NCBI RefSeq assembly: GCF_905147365.1
Contig: NC_056409.1
Coordinates: forward strand, 3,601,001 to 3,665,000
Length of the DNA stretch: 64,000 bases
Direction of reading: 5' to 3'
Source of the DNA: Aricia agestis
Lineage: Eukaryota; Arthropoda; Insecta; Lepidoptera; Lycaenidae
The notes under the pieces were generated by a model that made no database searches, was not told the DNA's origin, and was given only the letters and a program-made list of their open reading frames with translations. Made by a program: the position numbers and the translations under genes. This document shows, one piece after another, positions 12,016-24,199 of the stretch (within the stretch, counting starts at the first letter, position 1; the number at the start of each line of letters is the position of its first letter).

Positions 12016-13429
12016 GTATATAATTTGAAAGGTAACACAATAGATATTGCTAATCTTAGATGTAACTTGAGACCGAGTTTTTGCTTTTAAATTTTATTGG
12101 TAATTAACGAAAAAAATTGCTTTCATTGAAATTGTAACAAAAACTAAGCAATAGACATAAAGAAAACAACGAGTAAATCCTTCACATGAGTGCTATTAAT
12201 GTTTTGTGAACCGACATCATAATTTTATAGCCAAGAAAAAAAGAAAAGAATTAAAATCGATTATCGAAAAAATAATGCAATAGAACGTCCCTAGAGCCCC
12301 AGAGAATAAACGAACGATGGCTTTTGAATTTTGCTCCTTTCCACTTATTTGCCTCTTTAATCATAAAACTCAAAAAGCATTATCGATAATGATGTAACAG
12401 CAATTTCGGACCATTACATTTTTAGAGCTTCGATTCGTAAGAAGGTCAATAATGAGGGATACAAAGTCGAAGGAGTGGGGCACATCAGCAGCTGATGTGA
12501 TGACCCTGATACATGAGCCATAAACTCGGCCTCATTGTGGTTTACTGCCCAGCAGCCGATACCCGCTACATCAGCTCTAGGGCTGACACAAACTAGTTTT
12601 GCTTATTAAGCAAAATATCTAATGCTATTTTTATACGTAGCTTGCTGGGTAGATTTATGTTAAGTAAATGTAAAGAGTGATGGCGTGATGAGCACGAGGC
12701 ATACCAGTCAGGCTGGCCAGCGGTGGCGCAGTAGAGAGAAAGAAGAAAGATTGAACTCTTTGGGGGAGTTCTTTACCTTTATTAATAATAATAATGTAAA
12801 GAGTATATGGACATTGGACGTGTGTTAAGAGCTAAACCGACTTAAATACTGCATAATAATTATAATAATTATTACGAATTGACGACGTGTGTTGAATGTT
12901 GATTCATGATTGCAAAATACGACCGACACAAAAGACAAACGAATATCCGCCCAAAAAGGAAAAAGCAATGAATAAATACAAGTACACATAAAATATGAAT
13001 ATAATACGCGTCTAATAGTAATATCACATTGTCTCCAATATACTACAGAGATACGCGCGGCATACAGAGGGAGGCTTAACTCCTAACGCCGGGATCCAAA
13101 CGGAATTTTTCTTTTCCCTATAAAGCTAAGTTTTATGCTCGACGATATTACATGTTACATGTCTATCGGATTTGGGAGATTTGGGACATACCCGGATATA
13201 AAACGGCGGAGCTATCAGCTACGTGATTTAGACGATACTGTATGCAATCATCACCCCGCTGCGCGCTGGACGAAACTTAGAGAAACAAACGTCCTAGTGA
13301 TAGTGATATAGTCTCTATTACTATAGATAATATAGCCTAAATGCTATATTACTATAATTAACAGATTATGACTTTAAAGGTTTAAAGGTCTTTGTGGTAG
13401 ACCTATATCTAATCTGTCTATTATTGTCT
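12016..13429. other. No gene recognised
   Basis: AT-rich intergenic DNA with small trinucleotide runs (ATT/AAT near 12785). No domain-bearing frame and no repeat shared with the rest of the window was identified. Confidence 0.5.
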
Positions 13430-13615
13430 ATCCTAGTCTACCAGAATCTGATGGCAAAAATTGAGAAAAGAAAAAATTGGAATAAAACATTTTGATTATG
13501 TTTTTTCCTGATAGCGGCTGATTCTGTGTGTGAAACATGCAAAATATATAAAAAATTATCCAATGATCAAGGATATATTTTGCAAATCTGCCATCAGAGC
13601 TTGGTAGACCGTAGA
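13430..13615. mobile_element. Foldback MITE, 'CCAGAATCTGATGGCA' family, copy 1
   Basis: The left end is CTACCAGAATCTGATGGCAA, the right end reads ...GCCATCAGAGCTTGGTAG, giving about 20-bp imperfect inverted repeats. The same family occurs in opposite orientation at 27456-27652. Non-coding. Confidence 0.75.
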
Positions 13616-14257
13616 CCTATAATATAAGATCGTTTATTATTGCCCGCTTTCTGACGTTTTTTGACAAAAACTTATGTTGGTTACGTTTGACGTTAGCCAA
13701 TCAAAGACGTTATTGAATGAATAACCTTCTGTCAAAAAGAAAATAGATACCGGGGATTAAAGCATATAGTTATTATTTGATATTAACTATGGATTAAAGA
13801 AGACAATGTCGCAGAGGTAATTTGGATTTTAAAGAGATGGTAAGTGGTAAGTATAATATCTCTATAAAGCTAGGTAGGGCTTTTTGATAAATCTTAACAT
13901 TACTGAGCTTAAATATTAGTCAAACATCTCTCTCATCATAACATGCTCGTAATTCTATATTACACGTCCGCATCGCGTTTAGAAGTCTGAACTTTATAAT
14001 ATCATGAGTTTTAAGGGCTCATGTCATAAATATAAAGTTTGATATTAAAAAACTTTGACTCCTCCTTGAAATTAACGGGGAACTAGCGGCTAGATTTTAT
14101 GGAAACAACGTCTAATGTTGAGAACATATTGGAGATATTTTGAATGTCTAAATACATCACTCACACTTTTTCATTTATTCATTTTCACACCACTACACAC
14201 CACTTTGCTCTTAGCAAGGGCCCCGTAGGGCTACTGGCGCCTGTGTGCAAAAAAAAA
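13616..14257. other. No gene recognised
   Basis: Intergenic DNA. The last 60 bases ('gcgcctgtgtgcaaaa') resemble sequence resuming beyond the SINE at about 14670 ('gcgcccgtgtgcattg'), so the SINE may have split an older repeat here. Confidence 0.4.
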
Positions 14258-14590
14258 TTTTTTTTTAAAATGAAATAAGGGGGCAAACGAGCAAACGGGT
14301 CACCTGATAGAAAGCAACTTCCGTCGCCCATGGACACTCGCAGCATCAGAAGAGCTGCAGGTACGTTGCCGGCCTTTTAATAGGGAATAGGGGAGGGTAA
14401 AGGGGAGGGTAGGGAAGGAAAGGGAAAAGGGGAGGGTAGGGAAGGGAATAGGGTAGGGGATTGGGCCTCCGGTAAACTCACTCACTCGGCGAAACACAGC
14501 GCAAGCGCTGTTTCACGCCGGTTTTCTGTGAGAACGTGGTATTTCTCCGGTCGAGCCGGCCCATTCGTGCCGAAGCATGGCTCTCCCACG
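14258..14590 (-). mobile_element. Poly-A-tailed SINE, family B, copy 1
   Basis: On the minus strand it begins CGTGGGAGAGCCATGCTTCG, carries a CTTCCCTACCCT-type pyrimidine-rich middle, then GGAAGTTGCTTTC and CGTTTGCTCGTTTGCCCCCT, and ends in an A-rich tail at about 14258-14275. Four copies are present (also 27697, 40442, 61540). The poly-A tail and absence of a frame indicate a SINE. Confidence 0.85.
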
Positions 14591-14987
14591 TTAAAAAATT
14601 CCCTCCCACATTTTGGCGCCCCTTTAGGCAAATTTTTGGGGTCCTTGGTTTTGGCGCCCCTAAAGGATGGCGCCCGTGTGCATTGCACACATTGCACATA
14701 AGGTAGCGGGGGCCCTGGCTCTTAGTCAAAGTACTCTAAAGGCATTAAGAACATTCCTAGGAATCACTTTGTATTTCTTTCCATTTCTGATGATTATATA
14801 ATCATATCATATCTTATCCAGATAAGTGATACTGATATTTTTTTCATAAAGCCATAAAATGTTCTTTTTAAAAAATGAAATCAATCTATAAATAAGTTAT
14901 AAAGTGATTTTTATTTATATCTCCCGGGAGATTAATTCATAAAAATAAATATGTTTTCGGAAAATAAATTCCTTTTATATACAAGAA
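14591..14987. other. No gene; possible remnant of an older repeat
   Basis: It contains two direct 'ggcgcccctttagg'/'ggcgcccctaaagg' blocks near 14617 and 14654, then AT-rich DNA up to the Helitron. Nothing coding was seen. Confidence 0.4.
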
Positions 14988-16127
14988 CTAGATGTCCCGC
15001 GCGGCTTCGCCCGCGTAAATTAGAAATTTTACAGAATCCGTAGGTACATTTTCCCATAAAAAATATTTACCCCGTTTTTCCCACATTTTCCTGAGTTTCT
15101 TCTGTCGTATTAGTCTTAGAGTAATAATATAATATAACCTTCTCGATAAATGATGAGTCTTACTCGATAAATGATCTATCTAACACTGAGATAAGTTTTT
15201 AAATCGGACCTGTAGTTTCTGAGATTGACGCGTTCAAGCAAACATACTCTTCAGGTTTATAATATTAGGTAGATATAGATTTTTTTTAATTATCGCTTGA
15301 CAAACTCGAGTCTCGATCTAAAAGACTATGAAATGGTATAATATGGTAGTGATGATGATGATGATGATGATGAAGAATGTAATTTGCATAGTAGCATATG
15401 CTTTCTGTTCTTAAAACAACGCCGAAACTCCCAAACTTGTATCTATAAAGAATCAGGAATTCTCTCAGCACCTTCCGAACCACGGTATACCAGGTATATC
15501 TCGGTGCAAAATCTTACTTGTTGGTAGCATATGCTTAGAATACTTCTCACGAAACCGAAGTCACCATATGTTTCCCTATAAGTTTTGAGGAGTTCCCTCG
15601 ATTACTTATGGATCCTTCATCAGATCACCACTTTTCTGAATATAATACCAAATTGGGATGATACCCTATATACCAAAAGAAAAATTTTGAAAATCGGTTA
15701 ACAAACGGCGGAGTAATCGTTGAATATAAGAAAACGAACATAACACCTCCCCCATTTTGAAAGTCGGTTAAAATTGTAGCCTATGTGTTATTTATTTAAT
15801 ATTTTAATCAGCACATGAATTGAATAACAAAATTTTTTTCAAATTAATCGTAGCACCATCTGTCAGGACAAACTAAAATTGAAATAGAATAATATTGAAT
15901 GCGATGATAGCGCCGTCCGCCGGATCTAATGTAAAACATTCCAAAATCAACAACTCCTTATGAATAAGAAATTAATTGAAAAAACATTTTCTAGTAGACC
16001 AAACTGTAAATCTAAACCATTCTCGAATCTCCACGAACACACACAAAAAATTTCATCAAAATTGGTCCAGTCGTTTAGGAGGAGTTCAGTCACATACACA
16101 CGCACACAAGAAATATATATATTAAGA
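14988..16127 (-). mobile_element. Non-autonomous Helitron, family H1, copy 1
   Basis: Minus strand: the 5' end is A|TCTTAATATATATATTTCTT (16127), the 3' end is CGCGGGCGAAGCCGCG hairpin, then 11 nt and CTAG|T (14988). The A/T target, 5' TC and 3' hairpin + CTAG are the Helitron signature. It carries a (GAT)n run near 15350. By eye, copy 62818-63949 differs at only about five bases plus an 8-base indel. No Rep/helicase frame is present, so it depends on an autonomous relative. Confidence 0.9.
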
Positions 16128-18712
16128 TTACCACGCTTTTGAATATTAGCGAAAATAACAAGGTGATCAATCACAAAAATCGGCACAAATCATTGCTCGA
16201 TTCTTTTTTCGGTACCAGCCTGCTAATCGATAACACCAGTTCTTATTATTGCTATAATATTCACGAGGCCTAAGAAATGTGGCGTCATATTAACCTATTT
16301 TAGGTAATATGCCGCTATGTTAGTTAAGTTGCCTGTTAATTAAATCAAATATCCGTTCGCCGGGTTGTAAGTTATAATTACTTATAACTAAAGATTCAAG
16401 AATGTAATAGACCTGCCCTATGTTAAAAAATTCGATTTATCAGCTGACTTCATAGCTTATGACTGCAATGGCTGCCGTGCAACGGTGTATCTATTGGATT
16501 TGCGTATTTTTATTTTTAAATAAGTTTTACAGCGTTTATATGTTTATTACTTCTGACAGCTTAAAGTTGAAAATAAGCGACAGTAAAAAATAACATCTCT
16601 TTATCATTTAAATTAGGAATAAAGTATCATTAGATAGAAAAAAGTAAATCTATTTGTATAAGAGCTAATAAGTAAGCTGCTATTTGAACTTTACACCAAC
16701 TGTAAATCTATCTGTTTGAGTGTCATTAAAAGGCTACTAACTACTTGACCTTTTACATCAACTGTATTATTCTCAAATCTCAATGTTTGTATTATAATAT
16801 GTGACGGTTGGCAGCCCTGTACTCGTCCGTGGTCAGTCGGTATCAGCCGTCACCTCGCTCTGAGTTTACGACGATCTTGTTATTCGGTAGTACGTCGTTT
16901 GCGTCGCGTTTTAGACCCTTTTGTACTAAACTATATTCCAGGTACTCTCATAGATATCTTACAGTATCTTACCTTTCTTTTATTCAAAGGTCGACTTGTC
17001 AAGTTGCTTTTTCACGTAGTTTTTCACACTTTTCGACAGTAAACAGAAATGACAAAATGTAAATTTGCTTGTGAAATATAAAATACTTTATGTCAAACGA
17101 AGTGCATAATTTAATTTTGAAATGAAGTACTTTTAGTGATGCGTTTAAGGTAATATATCACATTATTGTTCATTCGAATGAAACTTAAAATACATAAATA
17201 TATAGCGCCACTTACGATAAAAGACGCGTCAACGACAAAAGTGAACATAAAAAATTATGGCATATTTAATTACTTAAATCTAATAATTAATGATCAATAA
17301 GCACTCCAAAATAATATTATTACGGATTTAACTCACCGAAAGTAACATGGCTTGTCGTTTATCTATTTTATTTTCGCGTCTCTCATCGTCGGCGGTCAGT
17401 GGGTCCCTGAGTGACGGTCTCATTATTTTTAATGCTTTTCTTATGTTAACAGAACATGACTCCGATGTCTATGATAAGGCAGTGTCCACCCTTTATGATA
17501 CGAGAACTATATTAAATCTAATTAAGAATATGATATTTTTCCGTAAGTAAGTATAAGGGGTCTCTTAATGGTATGGCTTACAATATTATGATATTGTAAG
17601 CCTTCAAGCCTTGTTAGCATTAACAATAATATATCGTTCAGGATTTTATTACGTATAATATTTTAAAACAAGTTCCGAACGATAAACGACGTCGCTGTGG
17701 CCGGTCTCGAAAAAAAAATAGCGCCATAAGATATTTACAAGCATTTTGATTACGATTGTGCTAGAGCAAGCGAAGATCACTTTTTCCAGTGTGTTCAACA
17801 ATAGGATCCTTAAAAAGCCATTGATTAAATAAATTACCTTTCAAACTATATTATAAATAAAGTGTAACTCGGTTAAGTAAGCCGACATGCCACACACTCA
17901 GTCGGTTTTCACGGCAATATTTTCCGGCGCTAGTTCGAGCGATAAATCAAGTGGCGGATAAAGTTAAATAAAAATCAAAGTGGCTAATGGATATATATCG
18001 GCGAAGGTGCCGGTGGGCGCCGCACCGCCATCCGTCTGCCGACCCTGACTTCACTTCGGGAAATATAATGTGGCGTGGGAAGTATTTACAGTAAGCTCCT
18101 CTTGACCAATTTTGTATTTTTTGCGCACCTTTCAATTATTTAAGTAGAAAAGTAGTAGGAAGGAAGTAGGAAGTCATGGCATTGACTGGTACGCACGTAC
18201 GTACTAACATAGTTCAACACGTATTAACGTGAGAGCGTTGCCATCCGTCACATGCCTTCTCCAATCGCAAATTAGGCACATAGTCTTCGATAGAACCTGC
18301 AGGGCCGATTTTAGCACTACGAGATTTCTTCGGCGCCCAGGGTGCTGGTAGTGCTCAAAAAAGGCGGCGCCTGTTCTGTTTTCGTTCGGCTCCCCATTTT
18401 ATCTGGCGCCCTGGGCGGTCCCCCCCCCCATTCTTGCATGGAATAAAAATACCTCTATAGCAAATTCGGAATCAATTGTGTTTAATAAGTTGTATCACTC
18501 AAGTTGTTGACTTTCAACATTGTCGCGTTTAGATTGCAGGATACCCTGAGACATCACTGAACACCTGTAAGCCACCTGTTGGAACTAATGTATTATCCAT
18601 TGAATAGTCGCCCATACATTGGAGCCAGGCGATGCGATGCATCATGCAATGAAATGATTCGCAATGCAAAATGAAGATAAGTTATTTTTAAACAAAACAT
18701 TATTTACTATTT
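16128..18712. other. No gene recognised
   Basis: About 2.6 kb of intergenic DNA. Frames at 16808-17062 and 17347-17550 lack domains or consistent codon bias. A GC-richer patch at about 16800-16930 contains a TCAGT initiator-like motif near 16840 but no supporting exon. Confidence 0.45.
17575..17602. repeat. Short perfect palindrome, 12-bp arms, 4-nt loop
   Basis: The arms GGCTTACAATAT and ATATTGTAAGCC are separated by TATG. No element boundary coincides with it. Confidence 0.85.
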
Positions 18713-18720
18713 TCTTTATA

Positions 18721-18946
18721 GTGAGGGAGCCCTAGAACAATTTTTTTTGTGATCACTAACAAGCAAATTTTTTGTGAGTAGCTACATTTTGATAAGACGA
18801 ACATTTTTATTTTAGAAAAATCTCGAAAGTGGTAGCTAACAAAGATAGAAAGGATTTCATCTTCATCAGTCTTATCAAAATGTAGCTACTCACAAAAAAT
18901 TTGCTTGTTAGTAATCACAAAAAAAAATGTTCTAGGGCTCCCGTAC
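18721..18946. mobile_element. Foldback element, family G, short copy (TA-flanked)
   Basis: The ends are TA|GTGAGGGAGCCCTAGAACA and its inverted partner TGTTCTAGGGCTCCCGTAC|TA. The arms of about 85 bp are nearly complementary, with a loop of about 55 bp. TA flanks suggest a Tc1/mariner-type MITE (inference). Larger disrupted copies are at 35965-37350 and 43344-46436. Confidence 0.8.
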
Positions 18947-18948
18947 TA

Positions 18949-19132
18949 TTACTACAAAAGCAATTATAATCTGTCTGTCTGTTACTTCTTCACGCCCAAA
19001 ACGCTGAACCGATTTTGCTGAGTATAAAGATAGTATGAGTCTCAGGAAAGGACTACTTTTTATGCCAGTAAAATGTACGGTTCCCGCGCGATAAGCTAAT
19101 TTTGGCGCAACGGAGTTGTGGGCGCCATCTAG
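18949..19132 (+). mobile_element. Non-autonomous Helitron, family H2, copy abutting family G
   Basis: It carries the H2 core (CTGTCTGTCTGTTACTTCTT, GAACCGATTTTGCTGA, CGCGCGATAAGC) and ends GCGCAACGGAGTTGTGGGCGCCATCTAG|T at 19132, with the hairpin before CTAG. The 5' end is worn and directly abuts the foldback element. Confidence 0.8.
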
Positions 19133-20715
19133 TAAGGAATAATTATTAATCATAACGTGTATTTGTATCTGCTTCACAATACAATTAAAATAAATAGCAC
19201 ACAACATAAAAACTAAATTGTGAACAGCCTTTTTGTAATATTATAACATTTCCGAGCTTACATCGCGGCGCGTCAAAGGCGGGCGGCTGAGGCGGCTGGC
19301 GAAGCGAGGGCGGGCGGAGTTGTAGTGTGAACTACTAACGAGCTGCAATAGTTAGTCATGTCGTGTTGTCAGTTACATTGTGCCTTCATGTAAAGCAAAT
19401 TATACCATGAATGGGATGACTTGTTTTACAAAATGTTTAGGTACGCATTTTGAATCAAATGTATTTAATTAGCGAAAGTGTACGAGTATATTATGATTAT
19501 TATTTATTTAGCTTAAACTGCTAAACTTAATTGGAAGAAACTTGCAATATCTTTGTTTTTTTGTTTCCTTTTCTGTGCGAATGAAATTGTGGGAAACATT
19601 TATTATTACATACGTAGCAAATGCTGTTTATTCTGAAAGTTAATAGGCCTTGGAAATGCATTCATGTAGCTTCATATAGTCAAAATAGTAAAATTCTCAC
19701 AAAATTCAGTGTCAAAAATGAATGTTTTGCAACTTGTCGCACGGTTTTGACTATAGCTAAATTTTCTACAACGTAATTTCGAGGAACTGCTGCCGTAGAT
19801 GGAGGTATTCAGTTTATAATTGTGAAACATGAGACAATGAGAACCTGTGAGATGTTATAACAGGTATGTACGGTACGGAGAATACTACTACTGTCGGCAA
19901 GTACTGGCAATCACCAATGACACATCTCAACGTATTTTTGCTATCTACATAATTAATATACACATTAATAAAATCTAAAAGTCGTTTCACATTGAACGTC
20001 GCAAGGCATTGCAATGTTAAATGACCCAACCACCCAACTGTTCAAAACTTTTAATTTTAATTTATTCAAACGTAAAGTTAAAATCTAAAGGCCGTTTCAC
20101 ATTGAACGTTGCAATGTTAAATGACCCAACCACCCAACACTGCGGGCGGCAAGTTTGTCAATTTAACTTGTATCTTGTGTAGTAAATAAAGTTCGGTTTT
20201 GAACAAGGACATCACGTTAAAGAAAACGCATTTTTATGAGACGCGACGCGAAGATGAATAATTATAACATCGTGGTATACAAAATCGAGTGTGATAACAT
20301 AAATTCCATGTGAGTTGGCTTTAAGGTTCGCGAACAATCCGACAATTCCGCGTATATTTTACTACGTATCATGGACTCGGTAAAACAAATATTATATTAT
20401 AAAAATGCGGCCCGCTCCGCTGCTTCCCGTCACAATGTGTGTCAGTAGTTCGTCAGGCGACGCGTGAGAGCTATCTCGCTGCTCCGCCGAGCACAGCCTT
20501 CCGAGGGCGGAGGGATCATCCGATTTACTGCCCTTCAACTTTCACTCAACTTTATGTACTTAATACAGTAAAAGCTCTTTCGGATCAAGTGCCACGAGAC
20601 TTATGAGTATGAGTGAAAACTTATTCTCGACAAATGGTAAGACGTTAATTAAAAGTTAGATAGAAACAAGGGACATAAACTCTATTAATATCTAAGAAGG
20701 TAGTTTTATTTAAAA
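19133..20715. other. No gene; contains a small direct duplication
   Basis: This holds a direct repeat of about 60 bp: 19975-20036 and 20081-20138 both read 'aatctaaa.g.cgtttcacattgaacg' and continue into 'atgacccaaccacccaac'. The remainder is AT-rich intergenic DNA with one GC-rich patch near 19255-19325. No coding evidence. Confidence 0.5.
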
Positions 20716-21079
20716 CTAGCTGTACCGGTGAAATTCGTGTCACTTTAAAACCTTCCCTAGACTTCTACGAATATTTTAAGACTAAAATTAGCCCAACCCG
20801 TTCAGCCGTTTTTGAGTTTTAGCGTTACTAACATAATTGTAAATCCATTTTTATATATTTGACTTTTAAGTATTATCACAAATCTTTTGTATGGGAGTAT
20901 AGAAAAGTGTTGTTTTTAGACTTTTTCAGGAAATAATTTTTTTTTTAATTTTTCACTCCGTAGGAACCATCCTCGTACTTCAAGGAATATTTTTAAAAAA
21001 AGAATTAGCGAAATCGGTCCAACCGTTCTCGAGTTTTGCGCTTAGCAACACATTCAGCGACTCATTTTTATATTATAGA
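20716..21079 (-). mobile_element. Non-autonomous Helitron, family H3
   Basis: Minus strand: 5' A|TCTATAATATAAAAATGAGT (21079), 3' ...CTAG|T (20716). Internal phrases such as CTCGAGAACGGTTGGACCG are typical of lepidopteran Helitrons. 364 bp, no frame. Confidence 0.75.
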
Positions 21080-21133
21080 TTAGACAGTAAAATAAAGAAG
21101 TTCAACAAAATTAATCAAGAATATTATAACACT

Positions 21134-21300
21134 ATAAGTAACCCTTATATACTTATTATTTTAAAGACGAAAGTTTGTGAGTGTGTATGTATGTTTGTTA
21201 CTTATCCAGGTCTAAACAGCTAGAGCGATTTTAATAAAATTTGGTTTGGAGTTAGCTGATATCCTGAATTATAACATTAGCGTTTTAAAATGTATTTTCT
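21134..21300 (+). mobile_element. Helitron-like fragment
   Basis: 'aaagacgaaagtttgtgagtg' followed by 'gtatgtatgtttgttac' and a degenerate 'gcgattttaataaaatttgg' core match the 5' half of this class. No 3' CTAG end was found, so it is a fragment. Confidence 0.5.
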
Positions 21301-21461
21301 CTAATAAACCTGCACTGCTAAAGCTTTAGCAATATAATATATTTTTAATCATACGTTCCTTTTTCACCAAAAGACAATACATTTTGTATATTACCACGAG
21401 TAGTTATGTCTATTGTGACGATACTAGTCACAAAATTCCATACAAATTTTAGACGTCGTTA

Positions 21462-21525
21462 AAGCCCGTGTCTTTAACGGACCACATGCTTTAGTAAGCA
21501 TGTGGTCCGTTAAAGACACGGGCTT
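21462..21525. repeat. Perfect 30-bp palindrome with 4-nt loop
   Basis: The arms at 21462-21491 and 21496-21525 (AAGCCCGTGTCTTTAACGGA...) are perfectly complementary, with loop TAGT. It matches no other element in the window. Confidence 0.93.
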
Positions 21526-21689
21526 GAACTGTAGTCAGTTCACAAAGTTTACACTATGTTTCGTATTCCTGCACAATTTCAAATCCAGGTTGCATTGTCA
21601 ATGTAAACACACGAACGCTTCAGAGTAAGCTAGTCAAAATGCATTCGCGGTTTTCGATAGCGAATTTAGGCCTTTTGTCTACCGATACT

Positions 21690-21850
21690 GGCCATTAAGC
21701 CGAAACTTTTTCGTTTTCGCTTCGTTATAGAATCGCCGATCAAAATGTATGGAATTGACATAAGACGAGTCTAACGTCAACGTCATATTAACGAACGCTT
21801 ATGTCAATTCGATACATTTTCATCGGCGATTCTATCACGAAGCGAAAACG
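21690..21850. mobile_element. Foldback element, family J, copy 1 (partly duplicated)
   Basis: The left arm CCGAAACTTTTTCGTTTTCG ... GAATCGCCGAT... is mirrored by 'atcggcgattctatcacgaa' ... 'gaaaacgaaaaaattttggt'. The same foldback recurs at 31850-32030. No frame; the termini are not resolved. Confidence 0.7.
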
Positions 21851-22095
21851 AAAAAATTTTGGTTCCCCCCTGGTCTACCGACCGATGTCGACCCGACGTG
21901 CCCCTTGAATGGCGTTTCTCAATGATTGACATAAGACGAGTCTAACGTCAACGTCATATTAACGAACGCTTATGTCAATTCGATACATTTTCATCGGCGA
22001 TTCTATCACGAAGCGAAAACGAAAAAATTTTGGTTCCCCCCTGGTCTACCGACCGATGTCGACCCGACGTGCCCCTTGAATGGCGTTTCTCAATG
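21754..22095. repeat. Perfect tandem duplication of a 171-bp unit
   Basis: 21754-21924 and 21925-22095 read identically. The unit takes in the right half of a family J foldback plus about 75 bp of flank, both copies starting ATTGACATAAGACGAG and ending GGCGTTTCTCAATG. No difference was seen, so it is either very recent or an assembly artefact. Confidence 0.93.
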
Positions 22096-22329
22096 ATAGA
22101 ATTTTATACAATGTGTTAAAATATTAACTTAGTTCAATGCACGGTTATGGCAATAAATGAAAAATTCGTGAAAATTAGATGCATCTTTGTGATTTTTTTC
22201 TATCAAGAAAATTTTAAGATATCGTGTTTTTGCTCAGATCGAATTCTTGGAAATATAATGTAGTATATAATTTTAGAAAATGAAACAATTCGGATCTTAT
22301 TTTCTGTCCGTGTATTGGCTGTCTGTTAG

Positions 22330-22391
22330 ACAGACAGATAGATAGACAGACATACAGACACACTTTCGCATTTATAATATTAGTAGGGATA
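22330..22391 (-). mobile_element. Helitron H2 5'-end fragment
   Basis: 'acagacacactttcgcattt' followed by 'ataatattagtagggat' is the H2 5' terminus in minus orientation, preceded by GACA/GATA simple repeats. The rest of the element is missing. Confidence 0.65.
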
Positions 22392-22824
22392 TAAAATGGT
22401 ATATTAAAAATTCTAACTAGTGTCAGGGTAAAGAGGCGATGCAACAAGCCGCAATTTCAGTAAAAGTGTAGCAGTGGCAAATTGATCGTCGTCATTACGC
22501 CATTAGCTCGTCGCAGCTCACTGCAGCTCGCTCGTGCTATTCCATCCACTTTCAATCTCATTTACTACCTGTACATCTCTACAATAATAATGTCAGTAAG
22601 TAAGTCAGTCTGTACTTTACGTCTGCATGTTAAAACTATTAACTAGTACAAATATGTACCACTTGAGAGCAAATATGCATCAAAGACTTGAAACGACTGC
22701 GAGAAATCATCATCATACGTTTCATAAAAGTGCTTTGTAAACGTACCTAAATAAACACAACCATTAGCTGGTAATAACAAGCCGACTGATAATAAACAGC
22801 GATCCAATTAGTGAAGTACAGTTA

Positions 22825-23042
22825 GGGTGAAGCCAAACGAGCGTAATTTGTGAGTTGTGACTCGCAGAATTTCGGTCGCGTAAATAACTTTTCATACAAA
22901 TCGTGACTCACAAAATTACGCTCGTGTGAATTGTGCATTCAGTTTCATACAAAACAGGACTTTTGTATGAAACTGAATGCAGCAGAATTTCTGCCAGCCG
23001 AAATTCTGCGACTCACAACTCACAAATTACGCTCGTTTGGCT
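22825..23042. mobile_element. MITE with TTA flanks and internal 21-bp palindrome
   Basis: Inverted ends AGCCAAACGAGCGTAATTTG (left) and complement (right) extend over about 45 bp; TTA lies at 22822-22824 and 23043-23045. The right end lacks about 5 terminal bases. The centre holds perfect 21-bp arms (22934-22954, 22961-22981) with loop CAGGAC. Confidence 0.75.
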
Positions 23043-23045
23043 TTA

Positions 23046-24199
23046 CACATATTCGGGGACCGTTTCTCCACCGTCGCCGTGACCGGGACGTCACCGACAA
23101 ACCTTCAAATAAAATGCCACTCTATGATATAGGCTATAGGTTTCATTTCGCTCTACTGCATTTTCACGTTACGTTGACGTAAATTTGCACGTCGCGACAA
23201 CGTAACGTGCCACGTTACCACACCGTTCCACGTCGACGACTTCGTGACGTGGAGATGTGGACAGGCCGTAAGATCAGCCATTGTGAAACGAGGACGATAT
23301 TTCTTATTTTTGCCCGCGCAGAAAAAATATTCCTTTGAATATTTAACAATCGTGTAATATAAAGAGATGTTTTCTGTTCAAACGGCGGGGCGTGCTCCAT
23401 ATCCTGCCCCTATGATTTTCAATCTTTTTTATTTATTCGAACATTATATTCCCTGGGAAACACGCCGAAATGGATTTCGATTGACGTGTCGATGTACTTT
23501 GCGGAATTGGGATTTAATATTATCTTCAAAGCCCCTCCGAAAAAGGGTGTGAATTTGGAATAAAGGGCGTGAGATCAACGAGACCGCCAATTTTATGACA
23601 TACAGACTGGACTAGATGTTTCTTGTGAGATATACGATATGCTAGTTCGTATGAGTAATCTTTATCTTTTAAATATAATTCTAGTCTTTGAAGACTATAG
23701 AAGAAAAGTTTACTTTTCTTCTATAGGAGGCCAGGATTATTTGATAGTTAAGCTGAAATATTTACTGAATGTATAAAAATAATGAATTCCTTTCTTCTCT
23801 TCTTGATTGCTGTATTTCACGTCATTAGAAGTCATCTTAATTATAACCTATAAAGTTACCATTGTTTGTCTTTTATTTTAATGTACATGATATTCTGTTG
23901 GTGAATCGTAAGAAATAATTAAATATTGTATATAATTATCCTTTAAATAAAACTTATTCACTTAAAATTTTTCCCTAAGAAATCCCTGAAAATTCTTTCA
24001 CCAGAGGTTCTTGCGGTGTTATGTGTACGGAGCCATTAGTATGTGTGTTCAGGATGTCTTGAGGCTGTCAGTGGCGACAATATTGTCCACCCTCGTCACC
24101 GGAGGGTCAGGTGTTACAGGACACAGGTTAACGTTTTAATTATGTCCTTGTAAAATCTTACAAGGTTATTCAGCAATGTTCAGCAAAAAATATTCAATG
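23046..24199. other. No gene recognised
   Basis: Intergenic DNA. A CG-containing patch at 23060-23260 has several 'cgtgacgt/acgtcacg' blocks but no clean inverted ends. The only clear structure is the palindrome at 23695-23726. Confidence 0.45.
23695..23726. repeat. Perfect 15-bp palindrome with 2-nt loop
   Basis: CTATAGAAGAAAAGT and ACTTTTCTTCTATAG are separated only by TT. Confidence 0.9.

Noticed and set aside
15286..15483. 65-aa histidine-rich frame recurring at 36752 and 63116
   Set aside because: Recurrence and the His run come from the Helitron H1 body with its (GAT)n/(CAT)n repeat. The frame covers a small part of the element and encodes no known domain.
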